64,000 nt of DNA. Source: Thauera aromatica_A. GTDB taxonomy: Bacteria; Pseudomonadota; Gammaproteobacteria; Burkholderiales; Rhodocyclaceae. Shown here in pieces: positions 53,845 through 63,801 of this stretch. The notes beneath the pieces are model-generated. The model searched no databases. It was not told the DNA's origin and was given only the letters and a program-made list of their open reading frames with translations. The DNA is taken from positions 1-64,000 of the forward strand of contig NZ_JALLIK010000102.1 of NCBI RefSeq assembly GCF_023093595.1. Direction: 5' to 3'. Position numbers and translations under genes: made by a program. Within the stretch, counting starts at the first letter, position 1. Each line of letters opens with the position of its first letter.

Positions 53845-54468
53845 ATGAAGAAGAACAAGACCAGTCGTGCCTGGGTGCATGATCACCTGAACGATCCTTA
53901 TGTGCAGCGCGCGCAGGCCGAAGGCTATCGCGCGCGTGCCGCGTACAAGCTGATCGAGATCGATGATCGCGACCGGCTCCTGAGGCCGGGAGCGGTAGCG
54001 GTCGATCTCGGCGCGGCGCCCGGCTCCTGGTGCCAGGTCGCGGTCAAGCGCTGCGCCCCGAACGGACGTGTGTTCGCACTCGACCTGCTGCCGATGGAAG
54101 CGGTCGCTGGGGTCGACTTTCTGCTCGGCGACTTCACCGAAGAGGCCGTGCTCGAAGCGCTTGAGGCCCGCCTCGAGGGGGCGCAGGTCGATGTCGTACT
54201 GTCGGACATGGCGCCGAACCTGTCCGGCGTCGCCGCGGTGGACCAGGCGCGTTCGATCCATCTGTGCGAGCTTGCGCTCGAGTTTGCCCGTCGCCACCTG
54301 AGGCCGGGCGGTCACTTCCTCGTCAAGGTGTTCCAGGGTGAGGGCTTCATGGCTTATCGCAAGCAGATGGAAGCGGCTTTCGCCAGCGTCCAGGTGCGCA
54401 AGCCGAAGGCTTCGCGCGATCGCAGTGCCGAAGTCTATCTGCTGGGCAAGGGGCCGCGCCCGTTTTGA
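53845..54468 (+). CDS. rlmE: 23S rRNA (uridine-2'-O-)-methyltransferase RlmE (FtsJ)
   Basis: The protein has 207 residues from ATG 53845; sequence upstream in frame lacks homology. YVQRAQAEGYRARAAYKLIEIDDRDRLL, the SAM site AVDLGAAPGSWCQVA, VLSDMAPNLSGVAAVDQARSIHLCELAL and GGHFLVKVFQGEGF display the K-D-K-E tetrad of FtsJ methyltransferases. It methylates U2552 of 23S rRNA late in 50S assembly. It precedes ftsH by 127 bases as in many proteobacteria. Confidence 0.95.
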   Translation: MKKNKTSRAWVHDHLNDPYVQRAQAEGYRARAAYKLIEIDDRDRLLRPGAVAVDLGAAPGSWCQVAVKRCAPNGRVFALDLLPMEAVAGVDFLLGDFTEEAVLEALEARLEGAQVDVVLSDMAPNLSGVAAVDQARSIHLCELALEFARRHLRPGGHFLVKVFQGEGFMAYRKQMEAAFASVQVRKPKASRDRSAEVYLLGKGPRPF

Positions 54469-54565
54469 ATGTTCGGGCGGGCGAACGATTGCCTTTTCCA
54501 ATCGCTCCTATTGGTTTGCCCGTGGGAACGTTCACCACTAGAATCGGTCAGTCGCGTACAGATAC

Positions 54566-54580
54566 AGGCCGCAGCGGCCT
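54566..54580 (+). other. Small hairpin just upstream of the ftsH start
   Basis: AGGCCG-CAG-CGGCCT is a perfect 6-bp stem with a 3-base loop, ending 15 bases before the TTG start. It may influence ribosome access to the weak translation start of ftsH. Confidence 0.35.
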
Positions 54581-54595
54581 TCGGGGAACAGAACG

Positions 54596-56488
<1,893 letters not shown>

Positions 56489-56496
56489 GTTCTGCC

Positions 56497-56658
56497 CGCA
56501 CCCCCTTGGGGGTGCGTCCGACAAGAGGGGCCGGCATGTCCGGCCCGTTTCCTTGCTGCGCCTGACCCGTACCTGCCTGTGAACCGCCCCCGGGAAACGG
56601 CTTTGCCGTTTCCGCCCCCCAGGGGGCAAGAAAACCTGGGGCGGCCCGGCGTTTTCTT
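56497..56658. repeat. Array of five consecutive hairpins, probable dispersed intergenic repeat
   Basis: Within 162 bases between ftsH and folP five perfect stems follow each other: CGCACCCCC/GGGGGTGCG (56497-56516), GGGCCGG/CCGGCCC (56528-56546), GGAAACGGC/GCCGTTTCC (56593-56613), GCCCCC/GGGGGC (56614-56627) and AAGAAAAC/GTTTTCTT (56628-56658). None has a long T-run. The density suggests a REP/BIME-like or MITE-like repeat; the first hairpin may terminate ftsH. Confidence 0.6.
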
Positions 56659-56669
56659 GAGAGTCCTCC

Positions 56670-57500
56670 ATGTCTTTTCTGCTTTGCGGCCGTTTCCGGC
56701 TCGACCCGAGCCAGCCGCGGGTGATGGCAATCATCAACCTCACCGACGACTCCTTTTCCGGCGACGGTTGCCGCGGCGATCTGGCGGCGGCGATCGGCCG
56801 CGCCGAACGTGCGCTCGAAGAAGGGGCGGACATGCTCGACATCGGTGCCGAGTCCACCCGTCCCGGCTCCGATCCGGTCCCGGAGCAGCAGGAACTCGAG
56901 CGCGTGGTCCGCTTCGTCGAACACACCCGTGACTGGCAGGTGCCGCTGTCGATCGACACGGTGAAGCCGGCGGTGATGCGTGCCGCGCTCGCCGCCGGGG
57001 CTGACATGATCAACGACATCAACGCCTTTCGCGCCGAGGGCGCGATCGAAGCGGTCGCCGGAAGTACGGCGGCCCTGTGCGTGATGCACATGCAGGGAGA
57101 GCCGCGGACCATGCAACTCGCCCCCTGTTATGGCGACGTCGTCGCTGAAGTCGAGGATTTCCTCGCCGAGCGCGTGCATGCGCTGGAAAGTGCCGGCGTC
57201 GAGCGCGCGCGTATCGTTCTCGATCCCGGCTTCGGGTTCGGCAAGTCGGTCGAACACAACTACACGCTGCTGCGCGAACTCGCGCGCTTCGGCCGTGGCG
57301 GGCTTGCCGTGCTCGCGGGGATGTCGCGCAAGTCGATGCTGGGGGCGGTCACCGGCCGGGTGGTGGATGCGCGCATGCCGGCGAGCGTTGCCGCGGCGCT
57401 GATCGCGGTGCAGCGCGGCGCCCATATCGTCCGCGTGCATGATGTCGGCCCGACCCGCGACGCGCTCAAAGTGTGGCAGGCGCTGGCGGCGGTGTCATAA
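56670..57500 (+). CDS. folP: Dihydropteroate synthase
   Basis: The protein has 276 residues. VMAIINLTDDSFSGDG takes the place of the family's usual N-x-TPDSFSDGG motif, so the first loop has D for P and a shifted GDG. ADMLDIGAESTRPGSDPV, LSIDTVKPAVMRAALAAGADMINDINAF, VMHMQG, DPGFGFGKSVEHNYTLL and GMSRKSMLG are canonical. It joins p-aminobenzoate to the pterin pyrophosphate in folate synthesis and is the sulfonamide target. It sits between ftsH and glmM, its usual place in proteobacteria. Confidence 0.94.
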   Translation: MSFLLCGRFRLDPSQPRVMAIINLTDDSFSGDGCRGDLAAAIGRAERALEEGADMLDIGAESTRPGSDPVPEQQELERVVRFVEHTRDWQVPLSIDTVKPAVMRAALAAGADMINDINAFRAEGAIEAVAGSTAALCVMHMQGEPRTMQLAPCYGDVVAEVEDFLAERVHALESAGVERARIVLDPGFGFGKSVEHNYTLLRELARFGRGGLAVLAGMSRKSMLGAVTGRVVDARMPASVAAALIAVQRGAHIVRVHDVGPTRDALKVWQALAAVS

Positions 57501-57532
57501 TCCGCGCTTTCGAACGACAGCCGGGAGCGAGC

Positions 57533-58885
57533 ATGGGGCGCAGGTATTTCGGCACCGACGGGGTGCGTGGCAGGGTCGGAGAGGTGCCGATCACCCCCGA
57601 GTTCGTGATGCGCCTGGGCTACGCCGCAGGGGTCACCCTGGTTGCGCGCGAGAAGCTGCCGGCCGGCGAGCATCCGACGGTGCTGATCGGCAAGGACACG
57701 CGCATTTCAGGCTACATGCTCGAAGCCGCGCTCGAAGCCGGGTTTTCCGCCGCGGGTGTCGATGTCGTACTCGCCGGGCCGATTCCGACGCCGGCGGTGG
57801 CCTACCTGACCCGGGCGCTGCGCCTGCAGGCCGGCGTGGTGATCTCCGCTTCGCACAACCCGTTCTACGATAACGGGATCAAGTTCTTTTCCGCCGGCGG
57901 GGCCAAGCTGGCCGATGCGGTGGAGGCCGAAATCGAGTCCCGCCTCGATCAGCCGATGAGCTGCGTCGAAGCGGCCCGGCTGGGCAAGGCGCGGCGGGTG
58001 GCCGACGCGGGCGGTCGCTACATCGAATTCTGCAAGAGCACCTTCCCCAACGAGCTCGACCTGCGCGGCATGCGCATCGCGATCGACTGCGCCCATGGTG
58101 CTGCGTATCACATCGCCCCCAAGGTTTTTCACGAGCTCGGTGCCGAAGTCCTGCCGGTGGGAGTCGAACCCAACGGCCTCAACATCAACGATGGCGTCGG
58201 CGCGACCCGCCCGGAGCACCTGAAAAAGGCGGTGCTCGCCCAAAGGGCCGACCTCGGCATCGCCCTCGACGGCGACGCGGACCGCCTGATCATGGTCGAT
58301 CAGCGCGGCGAGATCTACGACGGCGACAAGCTGCTCTACGTGGTGGCGCGCGCACGCCACGCCGAGGGCCGCCTGGACGGCGTGGTCGGCACGCTGATGA
58401 GCAACCTCGGCTTCGAACACGCGATCGCCCGCCTCGGCGTCCCGTTCGCGCGGGCCAAGGTCGGCGACCGCTACGTGCTCGAACTGCTGCACGAACGCGG
58501 CTGGAAGCTCGGTGGCGAGAACTCCGGCCATATCATCTGCCTCGACCGCCACACCACCGGCGATGGGATCGTCTCGGCGCTGCAGGTGCTGGCGGCGCTC
58601 AAGCGGCAGGGGCAGACGTTGGCCGAGGCCTGTGCGGACCTCGTGTTCTATCTCCAGCGTCTGGTCAATGTGCGCCTGCCGGTCGGATTCGACTGGCAGG
58701 CCGATGCCGATATCACGGCGGCGCGGGCACAGGCCGAGGCCGAACTGGGTGACAGCGGGCGGGTGCTGCTGCGTCCGTCCGGCACCGAGCCCTTGCTTCG
58801 GGTGATGGTCGAGGGGCGCGACGGCGGACTGGTCGAACGCCTGGCGGGCGATCTCGCCGCCGCGGTGGAGCGCACGGTCGCCTGA
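57533..58885 (+). CDS. glmM: Phosphoglucosamine mutase
   Basis: The protein has 450 residues; GGGAG upstream supports ATG 57533. MGRRYFGTDGVRGRVG, the phosphoserine S107 in SASHNP, the magnesium loop DGDADR at 246-251, the sugar-binding GGENSGHII and the phosphate-binding LRPSGTEPLLRVMVEG are all present. It converts glucosamine-6-phosphate to glucosamine-1-phosphate for cell-wall precursors. It follows folP by 32 bases and is probably cotranscribed with it. Confidence 0.96.
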   Translation: MGRRYFGTDGVRGRVGEVPITPEFVMRLGYAAGVTLVAREKLPAGEHPTVLIGKDTRISGYMLEAALEAGFSAAGVDVVLAGPIPTPAVAYLTRALRLQAGVVISASHNPFYDNGIKFFSAGGAKLADAVEAEIESRLDQPMSCVEAARLGKARRVADAGGRYIEFCKSTFPNELDLRGMRIAIDCAHGAAYHIAPKVFHELGAEVLPVGVEPNGLNINDGVGATRPEHLKKAVLAQRADLGIALDGDADRLIMVDQRGEIYDGDKLLYVVARARHAEGRLDGVVGTLMSNLGFEHAIARLGVPFARAKVGDRYVLELLHERGWKLGGENSGHIICLDRHTTGDGIVSALQVLAALKRQGQTLAEACADLVFYLQRLVNVRLPVGFDWQADADITAARAQAEAELGDSGRVLLRPSGTEPLLRVMVEGRDGGLVERLAGDLAAAVERTVA

Positions 58886-58928
58886 TCTCCCCGCGCTGCG
58901 GCGCGGCCCGCCTTGCCGTCCTGCGCCG

Positions 58929-58946
58929 TGTCACAGTGATGTAACA
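58929..58946 (+). promoter_or_regulatory. Pho box of the pst operon
   Basis: TGTCACA (58929-58935) and TGTAACA (58940-58946) are direct repeats starting 11 bases apart, the spacing and sequence of a PhoB box (CTGTCAT-type). It lies 57 bases before pstS, where it can replace a -35 element; TACACT about ten bases downstream could be the -10. Confidence 0.7.
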
Positions 58947-59002
58947 AAGCATTCATACACTCTCGTCCGTCTGAACGAAGTTCAACTGACGGAGAGGGTC
59001 TC

Positions 59003-60001
59003 ATGAAAGTTTTCAAGTTCGCTGCTGCTGCGGTTGCTGTCGCCGGTGCTTTCGTTTCCGGCGGTGCCGCCGCCCAGGCGCTGGTGAAGGTCGACGGTTC
59101 CTCGACGGTGTTCCCGGTCACTGAGGCTGTTGCCGAGGAATTCCAGAAGGCGAAGAAAGGCGGCGTGCGCGTGACGGTCGGGGTCTCGGGCACCGGCGGC
59201 GGTTTCAAGAAGTTCTGTCGCGGCGAGACCGACGTCTCCAACGCTTCGCGCCCGATCTCGAAGAAGGAAATCGACGACTGTAAGGCCGCCGGCATCGAGT
59301 TCATCGAGCTGCCGATTGCCTTCGACGCCCTCACCGTGGTGTTGAATCCCAAGAACGACTGGGCCGACAAGGGCATCAGCGTCGCCCAGCTGAAGGCCAT
59401 GTGGGAGCCGGCTGCGCAGGGCAAGGTCATGAAGTGGAACCAGGTGAATCCCGCCTGGCCCGATCGCGACCTGACGCTCTACGGCGCCGGCGCCGATTCG
59501 GGCACGTTCGACTACTTCACCGAGGCGGTCACCGGCAAGTCCAAGTCCAGCCGTGGCGACTTCACCGCCTCCGAAGACGACAACGTCCTGGTGCAGGGCG
59601 TGTCGCGCGACGTCAATGCGCTCGGCTTCTTCGGCTTCGCCTACTACGAAGAGAACAAGGACAAGCTCAAGGCGGCGAAGATCATCGCCGCCGACGGCAA
59701 GCCTGCGGTCGGCCCGTCAATGGAGTCGGTGCTCGACGGCAGCTACACCCCGCTGTCGCGCCCGATCTTCATCTACGTCAACGCCAAGTCGCTCGAGAAG
59801 CCTGAAGTCAAGGAGTTCGTCGAGTTCTACAACAAGGAAGGCGCGGCGCTGGCGGCCGAAGTCAAGTACGTGCCGCTGCCGAAGAAGGCCTACGACTACA
59901 ACATCGAGCAGATCGCCAAGCTCGCCAAGGGCACCAAGTTCGGTGGCGAGAACAAGGTCGGCATCACCATCGAAGAGCTGATGTCGCTCGAAGCCAAGTA
60001 A
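59003..60001 (+). CDS. pstS: Phosphate ABC transporter, periplasmic binding protein PstS
   Basis: The protein has 332 residues. GGAGAGGG precedes the ATG. The signal peptide MKVFKFAAAAVAVAGAFVSGGAAAQA is cleaved near residue 25. The mature protein shows VKVDGSSTVFPVTEAVAEEFQ, VSGTGGGFKKFCRGETDVSNASRPI and GADSGTFDYF, the serine- and Gly-rich phosphate-binding loops of PstS. A strong terminator follows within 50 bases, so pstS message probably exceeds that of the permease genes. A Pho box upstream indicates induction by phosphate starvation. Confidence 0.96.
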   Translation: MKVFKFAAAAVAVAGAFVSGGAAAQALVKVDGSSTVFPVTEAVAEEFQKAKKGGVRVTVGVSGTGGGFKKFCRGETDVSNASRPISKKEIDDCKAAGIEFIELPIAFDALTVVLNPKNDWADKGISVAQLKAMWEPAAQGKVMKWNQVNPAWPDRDLTLYGAGADSGTFDYFTEAVTGKSKSSRGDFTASEDDNVLVQGVSRDVNALGFFGFAYYEENKDKLKAAKIIAADGKPAVGPSMESVLDGSYTPLSRPIFIYVNAKSLEKPEVKEFVEFYNKEGAALAAEVKYVPLPKKAYDYNIEQIAKLAKGTKFGGENKVGITIEELMSLEAK

Positions 60002-60016
60002 AGCCTCGTGCGGAAC

Positions 60017-60047
60017 GCCCCCGGGAGCATCGCCTCCGGGGGCTTTT
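60017..60047 (+). terminator. Intra-operon terminator between pstS and pstC
   Basis: GCCCCCGG (60017-60024) pairs with CCGGGGGC (60036-60043), followed by TTTT. It probably lets only part of transcription continue into pstCAB. Confidence 0.75.
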
Positions 60048-60065
60048 CCCGTTCCGGGAGCATCA

Positions 60066-61037
60066 ATGCCAGACAAGGATTCACCCATGACGACCAGCAT
60101 CGCCGCAGCGCCCGCCGCGGGTGCGTTGCCCGTGACCAGCGAGCGTCTGAAGAAGAAGCGCACACGCCACGTCAAGGAACGGGTGATCGAAGCACTGCTG
60201 TTTTTCGCCGCCTTCATTTCCGTGTTCACGACGGCTGCGATCCTCTACGTCCTGATCTCCGAATCGGTGCTGTTCTTCCAGCAGGTGTCGATATTCGACT
60301 TCCTGACGGACACGCAGTGGACGCCGCTTTTCGCCGATCCGCACTATGGCATCCTGCCGCTGCTGTCCGGGACCATCACGGTCGCCGGTGTCGGCCTGCT
60401 GCTGGCGATTCCGGTCGGCACCATCATCGCCGTGTATCTCTCGGAGTTCGCATCGGTCGGGGTGCGGGAAGTGGTCAAGCCTCTCCTCGAGATGCTCGCC
60501 GGCGTGCCGACCATCGTCTTCGGCTATTTCGCGCTGCTCTTCGTCACTCCCTTGCTGCAGCAGATCTTCCCCGATCTGCCCGGTTTCAACATGCTCTCGG
60601 CCGGGTTGGTGGTCGGCATCATGATCGTGCCCTACATCAGTTCGCTGGCCGAGGACGCGATGCGCTCGGTGCCGATGAGCCTGCGTGAGGGTTCCTATGC
60701 GATGGGGGCGACCCGCTTCCAGACCGCGATCAAGGTGGTGGCGCCAGCGGCAACGTCCGGCATCGCCGCCGCGTGCATCCTCGGCGTGTCGCGCGCGGTG
60801 GGCGAGACCATGGTGGTGGCGGTGGCCGCCGGCATGCAGCCGAAGTTCACCTTCAATCCGATGGAAGGTGCCGGCACGATCACCGCCTACATCGTGCAGG
60901 TGGCGCTGGGCGACCTGCCGCACGGCGAGCTTGCCTATCAGACCATCTTTGCCGCCGGGCTCACGCTGGTGCTGTTGACGCTGGTGTTCAACATCCTCGG
61001 TTACTGGCTGCGTCGCAAGTTCCGCGAGACCTACTGA
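60066..61037 (+). CDS. pstC: Phosphate ABC transporter permease PstC
   Basis: The protein has 323 residues from ATG 60066 (GGGAG upstream); ATG 60087 with AAGGA is a credible alternative. It has six predicted membrane helices and the inner-membrane permease signature around LREGSYAMGATRFQTAIKVVAPAATSGIAAACILGVSRAVGETM, including the EAA-like loop that contacts PstB. GVPTIVFGYFAL is typical of PstC. It forms the channel with PstA. The start is 64 bases after pstS, beyond the terminator. Confidence 0.94.
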   Translation: MPDKDSPMTTSIAAAPAAGALPVTSERLKKKRTRHVKERVIEALLFFAAFISVFTTAAILYVLISESVLFFQQVSIFDFLTDTQWTPLFADPHYGILPLLSGTITVAGVGLLLAIPVGTIIAVYLSEFASVGVREVVKPLLEMLAGVPTIVFGYFALLFVTPLLQQIFPDLPGFNMLSAGLVVGIMIVPYISSLAEDAMRSVPMSLREGSYAMGATRFQTAIKVVAPAATSGIAAACILGVSRAVGETMVVAVAAGMQPKFTFNPMEGAGTITAYIVQVALGDLPHGELAYQTIFAAGLTLVLLTLVFNILGYWLRRKFRETY

Positions 61038-61039
61038 CC

Positions 61040-61972
61040 ATGACTGACAATCACGAGCAACGCCTGCAGGGGATCCGCGCCCTGATCCAGCGGCACAAGC
61101 GCTGGGACATGATTTTCGGCCTGGTCGGTCTGACGGCGATGATGATCTGCGTGCTGACCCTGTTTGCACTGTTCGCGCAGATGACGATCGACGGCCTGCC
61201 GCGCCTGAGCTGGGAGTTCCTGACCAGCTTTCCGTCCCGCAGGGCCGGGCAGGCGGGCATCCTCTCCGCCTGGGTGGGGACGACGCTGGTCATGCTGGTG
61301 ACGCTGGTCGCCGCAGTACCGATCGGCGTGGCCGCGGGGGTCTATCTCGAGGAGTACGCGCCGAAGAACTGGATCACCGACATCATCGAGATCAACGTCA
61401 CCAACCTCGCCGGTGTGCCGTCGATCATCTATGGTCTGCTTGCGCTCGGCATCTTCGTCCATGCCTTCGGCTTCGGCCAGAGCATCCTGTCGGCGGGCCT
61501 GACGCTCGGCCTGCTGATCCTGCCGGTGATCATCGTCGCCACGCGCGAGGCCATCCGCGCCATCCCCCAGGCCGTCCGCGAGGCAGCCTACGCCTGCGGG
61601 TGCACCACCTGGCAGCTGGTGCGCGACCACATCGTGCCGTATTCGGGTGCCGGCATCCTGACCGGGGTCATCATCGGCCTCGCGCGCGCGATCGGCGAGA
61701 CGGCGCCGATCATCACCATCGGCGCGCTCACCTTCATCGCCTTCCTGCCGCCGGCGCCGCTCGCGGGCGAGCCGCCGGCAGGCCTGTTCGACTGGCTGTT
61801 CGCACCGTTCACCGTGATGCCGATCCAGATGTTCAACTGGGTGTCGCGTCCCGACCCGAACTTCCACTACAACGCCGCGGCTGCCGGTTTCATCCTCGTC
61901 TTCATGACGTTGGCGATGAACGGGCTGGCGATCTGGCTGCGCTACCACCTGCGCCGCAACATCAAGTGGTGA
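61040..61972 (+). CDS. pstA: Phosphate ABC transporter permease PstA
   Basis: The protein has 310 residues from the ATG at 61040, two bases after the pstC stop. The permease domain is complete (AGILSAWVGTTLVMLVTLVAAVPIGVAAGVYLEEYAPKN, NLAGVPSIIYGLLALGIFV, and the EAA loop VREAAYACGCTTWQLVRDHIVPYSGAGILTGVIIGLARAIGETAPI). The insertion FIAFLPPAPLAGEPPAGLFDWLFAPF before the last helix is usual for proteobacterial PstA. It pairs with PstC in the inner membrane. Confidence 0.95.
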   Translation: MTDNHEQRLQGIRALIQRHKRWDMIFGLVGLTAMMICVLTLFALFAQMTIDGLPRLSWEFLTSFPSRRAGQAGILSAWVGTTLVMLVTLVAAVPIGVAAGVYLEEYAPKNWITDIIEINVTNLAGVPSIIYGLLALGIFVHAFGFGQSILSAGLTLGLLILPVIIVATREAIRAIPQAVREAAYACGCTTWQLVRDHIVPYSGAGILTGVIIGLARAIGETAPIITIGALTFIAFLPPAPLAGEPPAGLFDWLFAPFTVMPIQMFNWVSRPDPNFHYNAAAAGFILVFMTLAMNGLAIWLRYHLRRNIKW

Positions 61973-62016
61973 GCACGGCCGCGCCCAGGACATCCGGATT
62001 CTTTCGAGAGCACAGC

Positions 62017-62799
62017 ATGAAAACACCTGCCACCCCGCTGGCGCTGAAGTCCGAAGTGCGCGACTTCAACTTCCACTACGGCCAGTTCCACGCCCTCAAG
62101 GGCATCTCCTTCCCGGTTTATGACAAGAAGGTCACCGCGCTGATCGGCCCGTCGGGGTGCGGCAAGTCCACGCTGCTGCGCTCGTTCAACCGCATGCACG
62201 ACCTCTACCCGGGCAACCGCTACCAGGGCGAGATCCGCCTCTACCCGGACAACACCAACCTGCTCGCCGCCGACGTCGATCCGATCGAGGTCCGCATGCG
62301 CATCAGCATGGTGTTCCAGAAGCCCAACCCCTTCCCGAAGTCGATCTACGAGAACGTCGCCTACGGCCTGCGCGTGCGCGGCGAGAAGAACCGCACGGTG
62401 ATCGACGACAAGGTCGAGCAGGCGCTCAAGGATGCGGCGCTGTGGGACGAGGTCAAGCACCGTCTCAACGAGCTCGGCGCCAACCTCTCCGGCGGCCAGC
62501 AGCAGCGCCTGTGCATCGCCCGTGCGCTTGCCACCGACCCCGAGATCATCCTCTTCGACGAGCCGACCTCGGCGCTCGACCCGATCGCCACCGCGAGCAT
62601 CGAGGAGCTGGTCACCGAACTGAAGGACAAGGTGACGATCCTGATCGTGACCCACAACATGCAGCAGGCGGCGCGCATCTCGGACTTCACCGCCTACATG
62701 TACCTGGGTGAACTGGTCGAGTTCGGCGTCACCGACGAGCTGTTCCTGAAGCCGAAGAAGAAGGAAACCGAGGACTACATCACCGGCCGCTTCGGCTGA
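62017..62799 (+). CDS. pstB: Phosphate ABC transporter ATP-binding protein PstB
   Basis: The protein has 260 residues. FNFHYGQFHALKGISFPVYDKKVTALIGPSGCGKSTLLRSFNRMHDL gives Walker A and the PstB-specific NRM segment. VFQKPNPFPKSIYENVAYGLR, LSGGQQQRLCIARALA, Walker B IILFDEPTSALDPIA and THNMQQAARISD are all intact. It powers phosphate uptake by PstSCA. No phoU gene follows; instead a convergent CDF gene ends 60 bases away. Confidence 0.97.
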   Translation: MKTPATPLALKSEVRDFNFHYGQFHALKGISFPVYDKKVTALIGPSGCGKSTLLRSFNRMHDLYPGNRYQGEIRLYPDNTNLLAADVDPIEVRMRISMVFQKPNPFPKSIYENVAYGLRVRGEKNRTVIDDKVEQALKDAALWDEVKHRLNELGANLSGGQQQRLCIARALATDPEIILFDEPTSALDPIATASIEELVTELKDKVTILIVTHNMQQAARISDFTAYMYLGELVEFGVTDELFLKPKKKETEDYITGRFG

Positions 62800-62859
62800 G
62801 CTTCAGGCGCCGTGGGGAGGTTCCGGCAAACCGGGCGGCGAGGGCCGCGATGGCGCTCG

Positions 62860-63801
62860 TCAAGCACGCGGGGGCAGACCCGCGGGCCGCGTGCAGCCGT
62901 GCTCGCAGCCGAAGCTCTCGATCTGCAGCGTCATATGGCCGATGCCGAAGCGCTCATGCAGTCCGTGGGCGACTTGATCGAGGAAAACCGTGTCGGGTGG
63001 GGGGGCGGGCATCACGACGTGGGCGGTGAGCGCGATGTCGCGCGTGCTCATCGCCCACACGTGCAGATCGTGAACGCTCTCCACGCCGGGCCGGCTCGCG
63101 AGCCAGCGATCGACCTCGACCAGGTCGATATGCTCCGGGACGCCATCGAACAGCAGGTGCACCGACTGGCGCAGCAGTCCCCAGGTGCCGGCGACGATGA
63201 CGGCGGCGATGACAAGGCTGGCGACCGGGTCCAGCCAGGCCCAGCCCCGCCACAGGTAGAGCGCGCCGCTGGCGGCGACCCCGAGCGAGACCAGCGCGTC
63301 GGCCGCCATGTGGAGGAAGGCACCGCGGATGTTGAGGTCCGAGTCGCGTCCGGCGATGAACAGTGCGGCGGTGAGGCTGTTGATCAGCACGCCGACGGTG
63401 GCGACCGCGACGACGGTCGCACCTTCGATGCCGGTCGGTGCCCGCAGCCGTTCCGCCGCTTCCCAGGCGAGGGCGCCCATCGCCACCAGCAGCAGCACCG
63501 CGTTGGCGAACGCGGCGACAATCGACGCCCGCTGCCAGCCGTAGGTGTGGCGCCGGTCGGGTTTCAACTGCCCGGCCAGTGCGCCGGCCCACGCCAGCAA
63601 TAGCCCGGCCACGTCGGACAGGTTGTGTCCGGCGTCGGCCAGCAGGGCGAGCGAGCCGATCTGCCATCCGTAGAACGCCTCGACGGCAACGAAGCCCAGG
63701 TTGAGGGCGACGCCGATGGCGAACGCGCGGTTGAATGTCGGAGGGCCATGGGCGTGGCCATGCTCGTGATCGCCTCCGCCGCCGATCGCGTGGGCACTCA
63801 T
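62860..63801 (-). CDS. Cation diffusion facilitator family metal exporter (CzcD/ZitB-like)
   Basis: The protein has 313 residues; AAGGAG upstream supports ATG 63801. The cytoplasmic N-terminus is His-rich (DHEHGHAHGP, residues 11-20). Six membrane helices follow, with the metal site LLADAGHNLSDVAGLLLAW in helix 2 (H59, D63) and the matching HMAADALVSLGVA in helix 5. The C-terminal cytoplasmic domain has VESVHDLHVWAMSTRDIALTAHVVM. The HxxxD on both helices favours zinc over manganese or iron. It exports Zn or a similar ion using the proton gradient. It converges with pstB; the 199 bases upstream of its start to the window end show no supported gene. Confidence 0.9.
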   Translation of the reverse strand: MSAHAIGGGGDHEHGHAHGPPTFNRAFAIGVALNLGFVAVEAFYGWQIGSLALLADAGHNLSDVAGLLLAWAGALAGQLKPDRRHTYGWQRASIVAAFANAVLLLVAMGALAWEAAERLRAPTGIEGATVVAVATVGVLINSLTAALFIAGRDSDLNIRGAFLHMAADALVSLGVAASGALYLWRGWAWLDPVASLVIAAVIVAGTWGLLRQSVHLLFDGVPEHIDLVEVDRWLASRPGVESVHDLHVWAMSTRDIALTAHVVMPAPPPDTVFLDQVAHGLHERFGIGHMTLQIESFGCEHGCTRPAGLPPRA

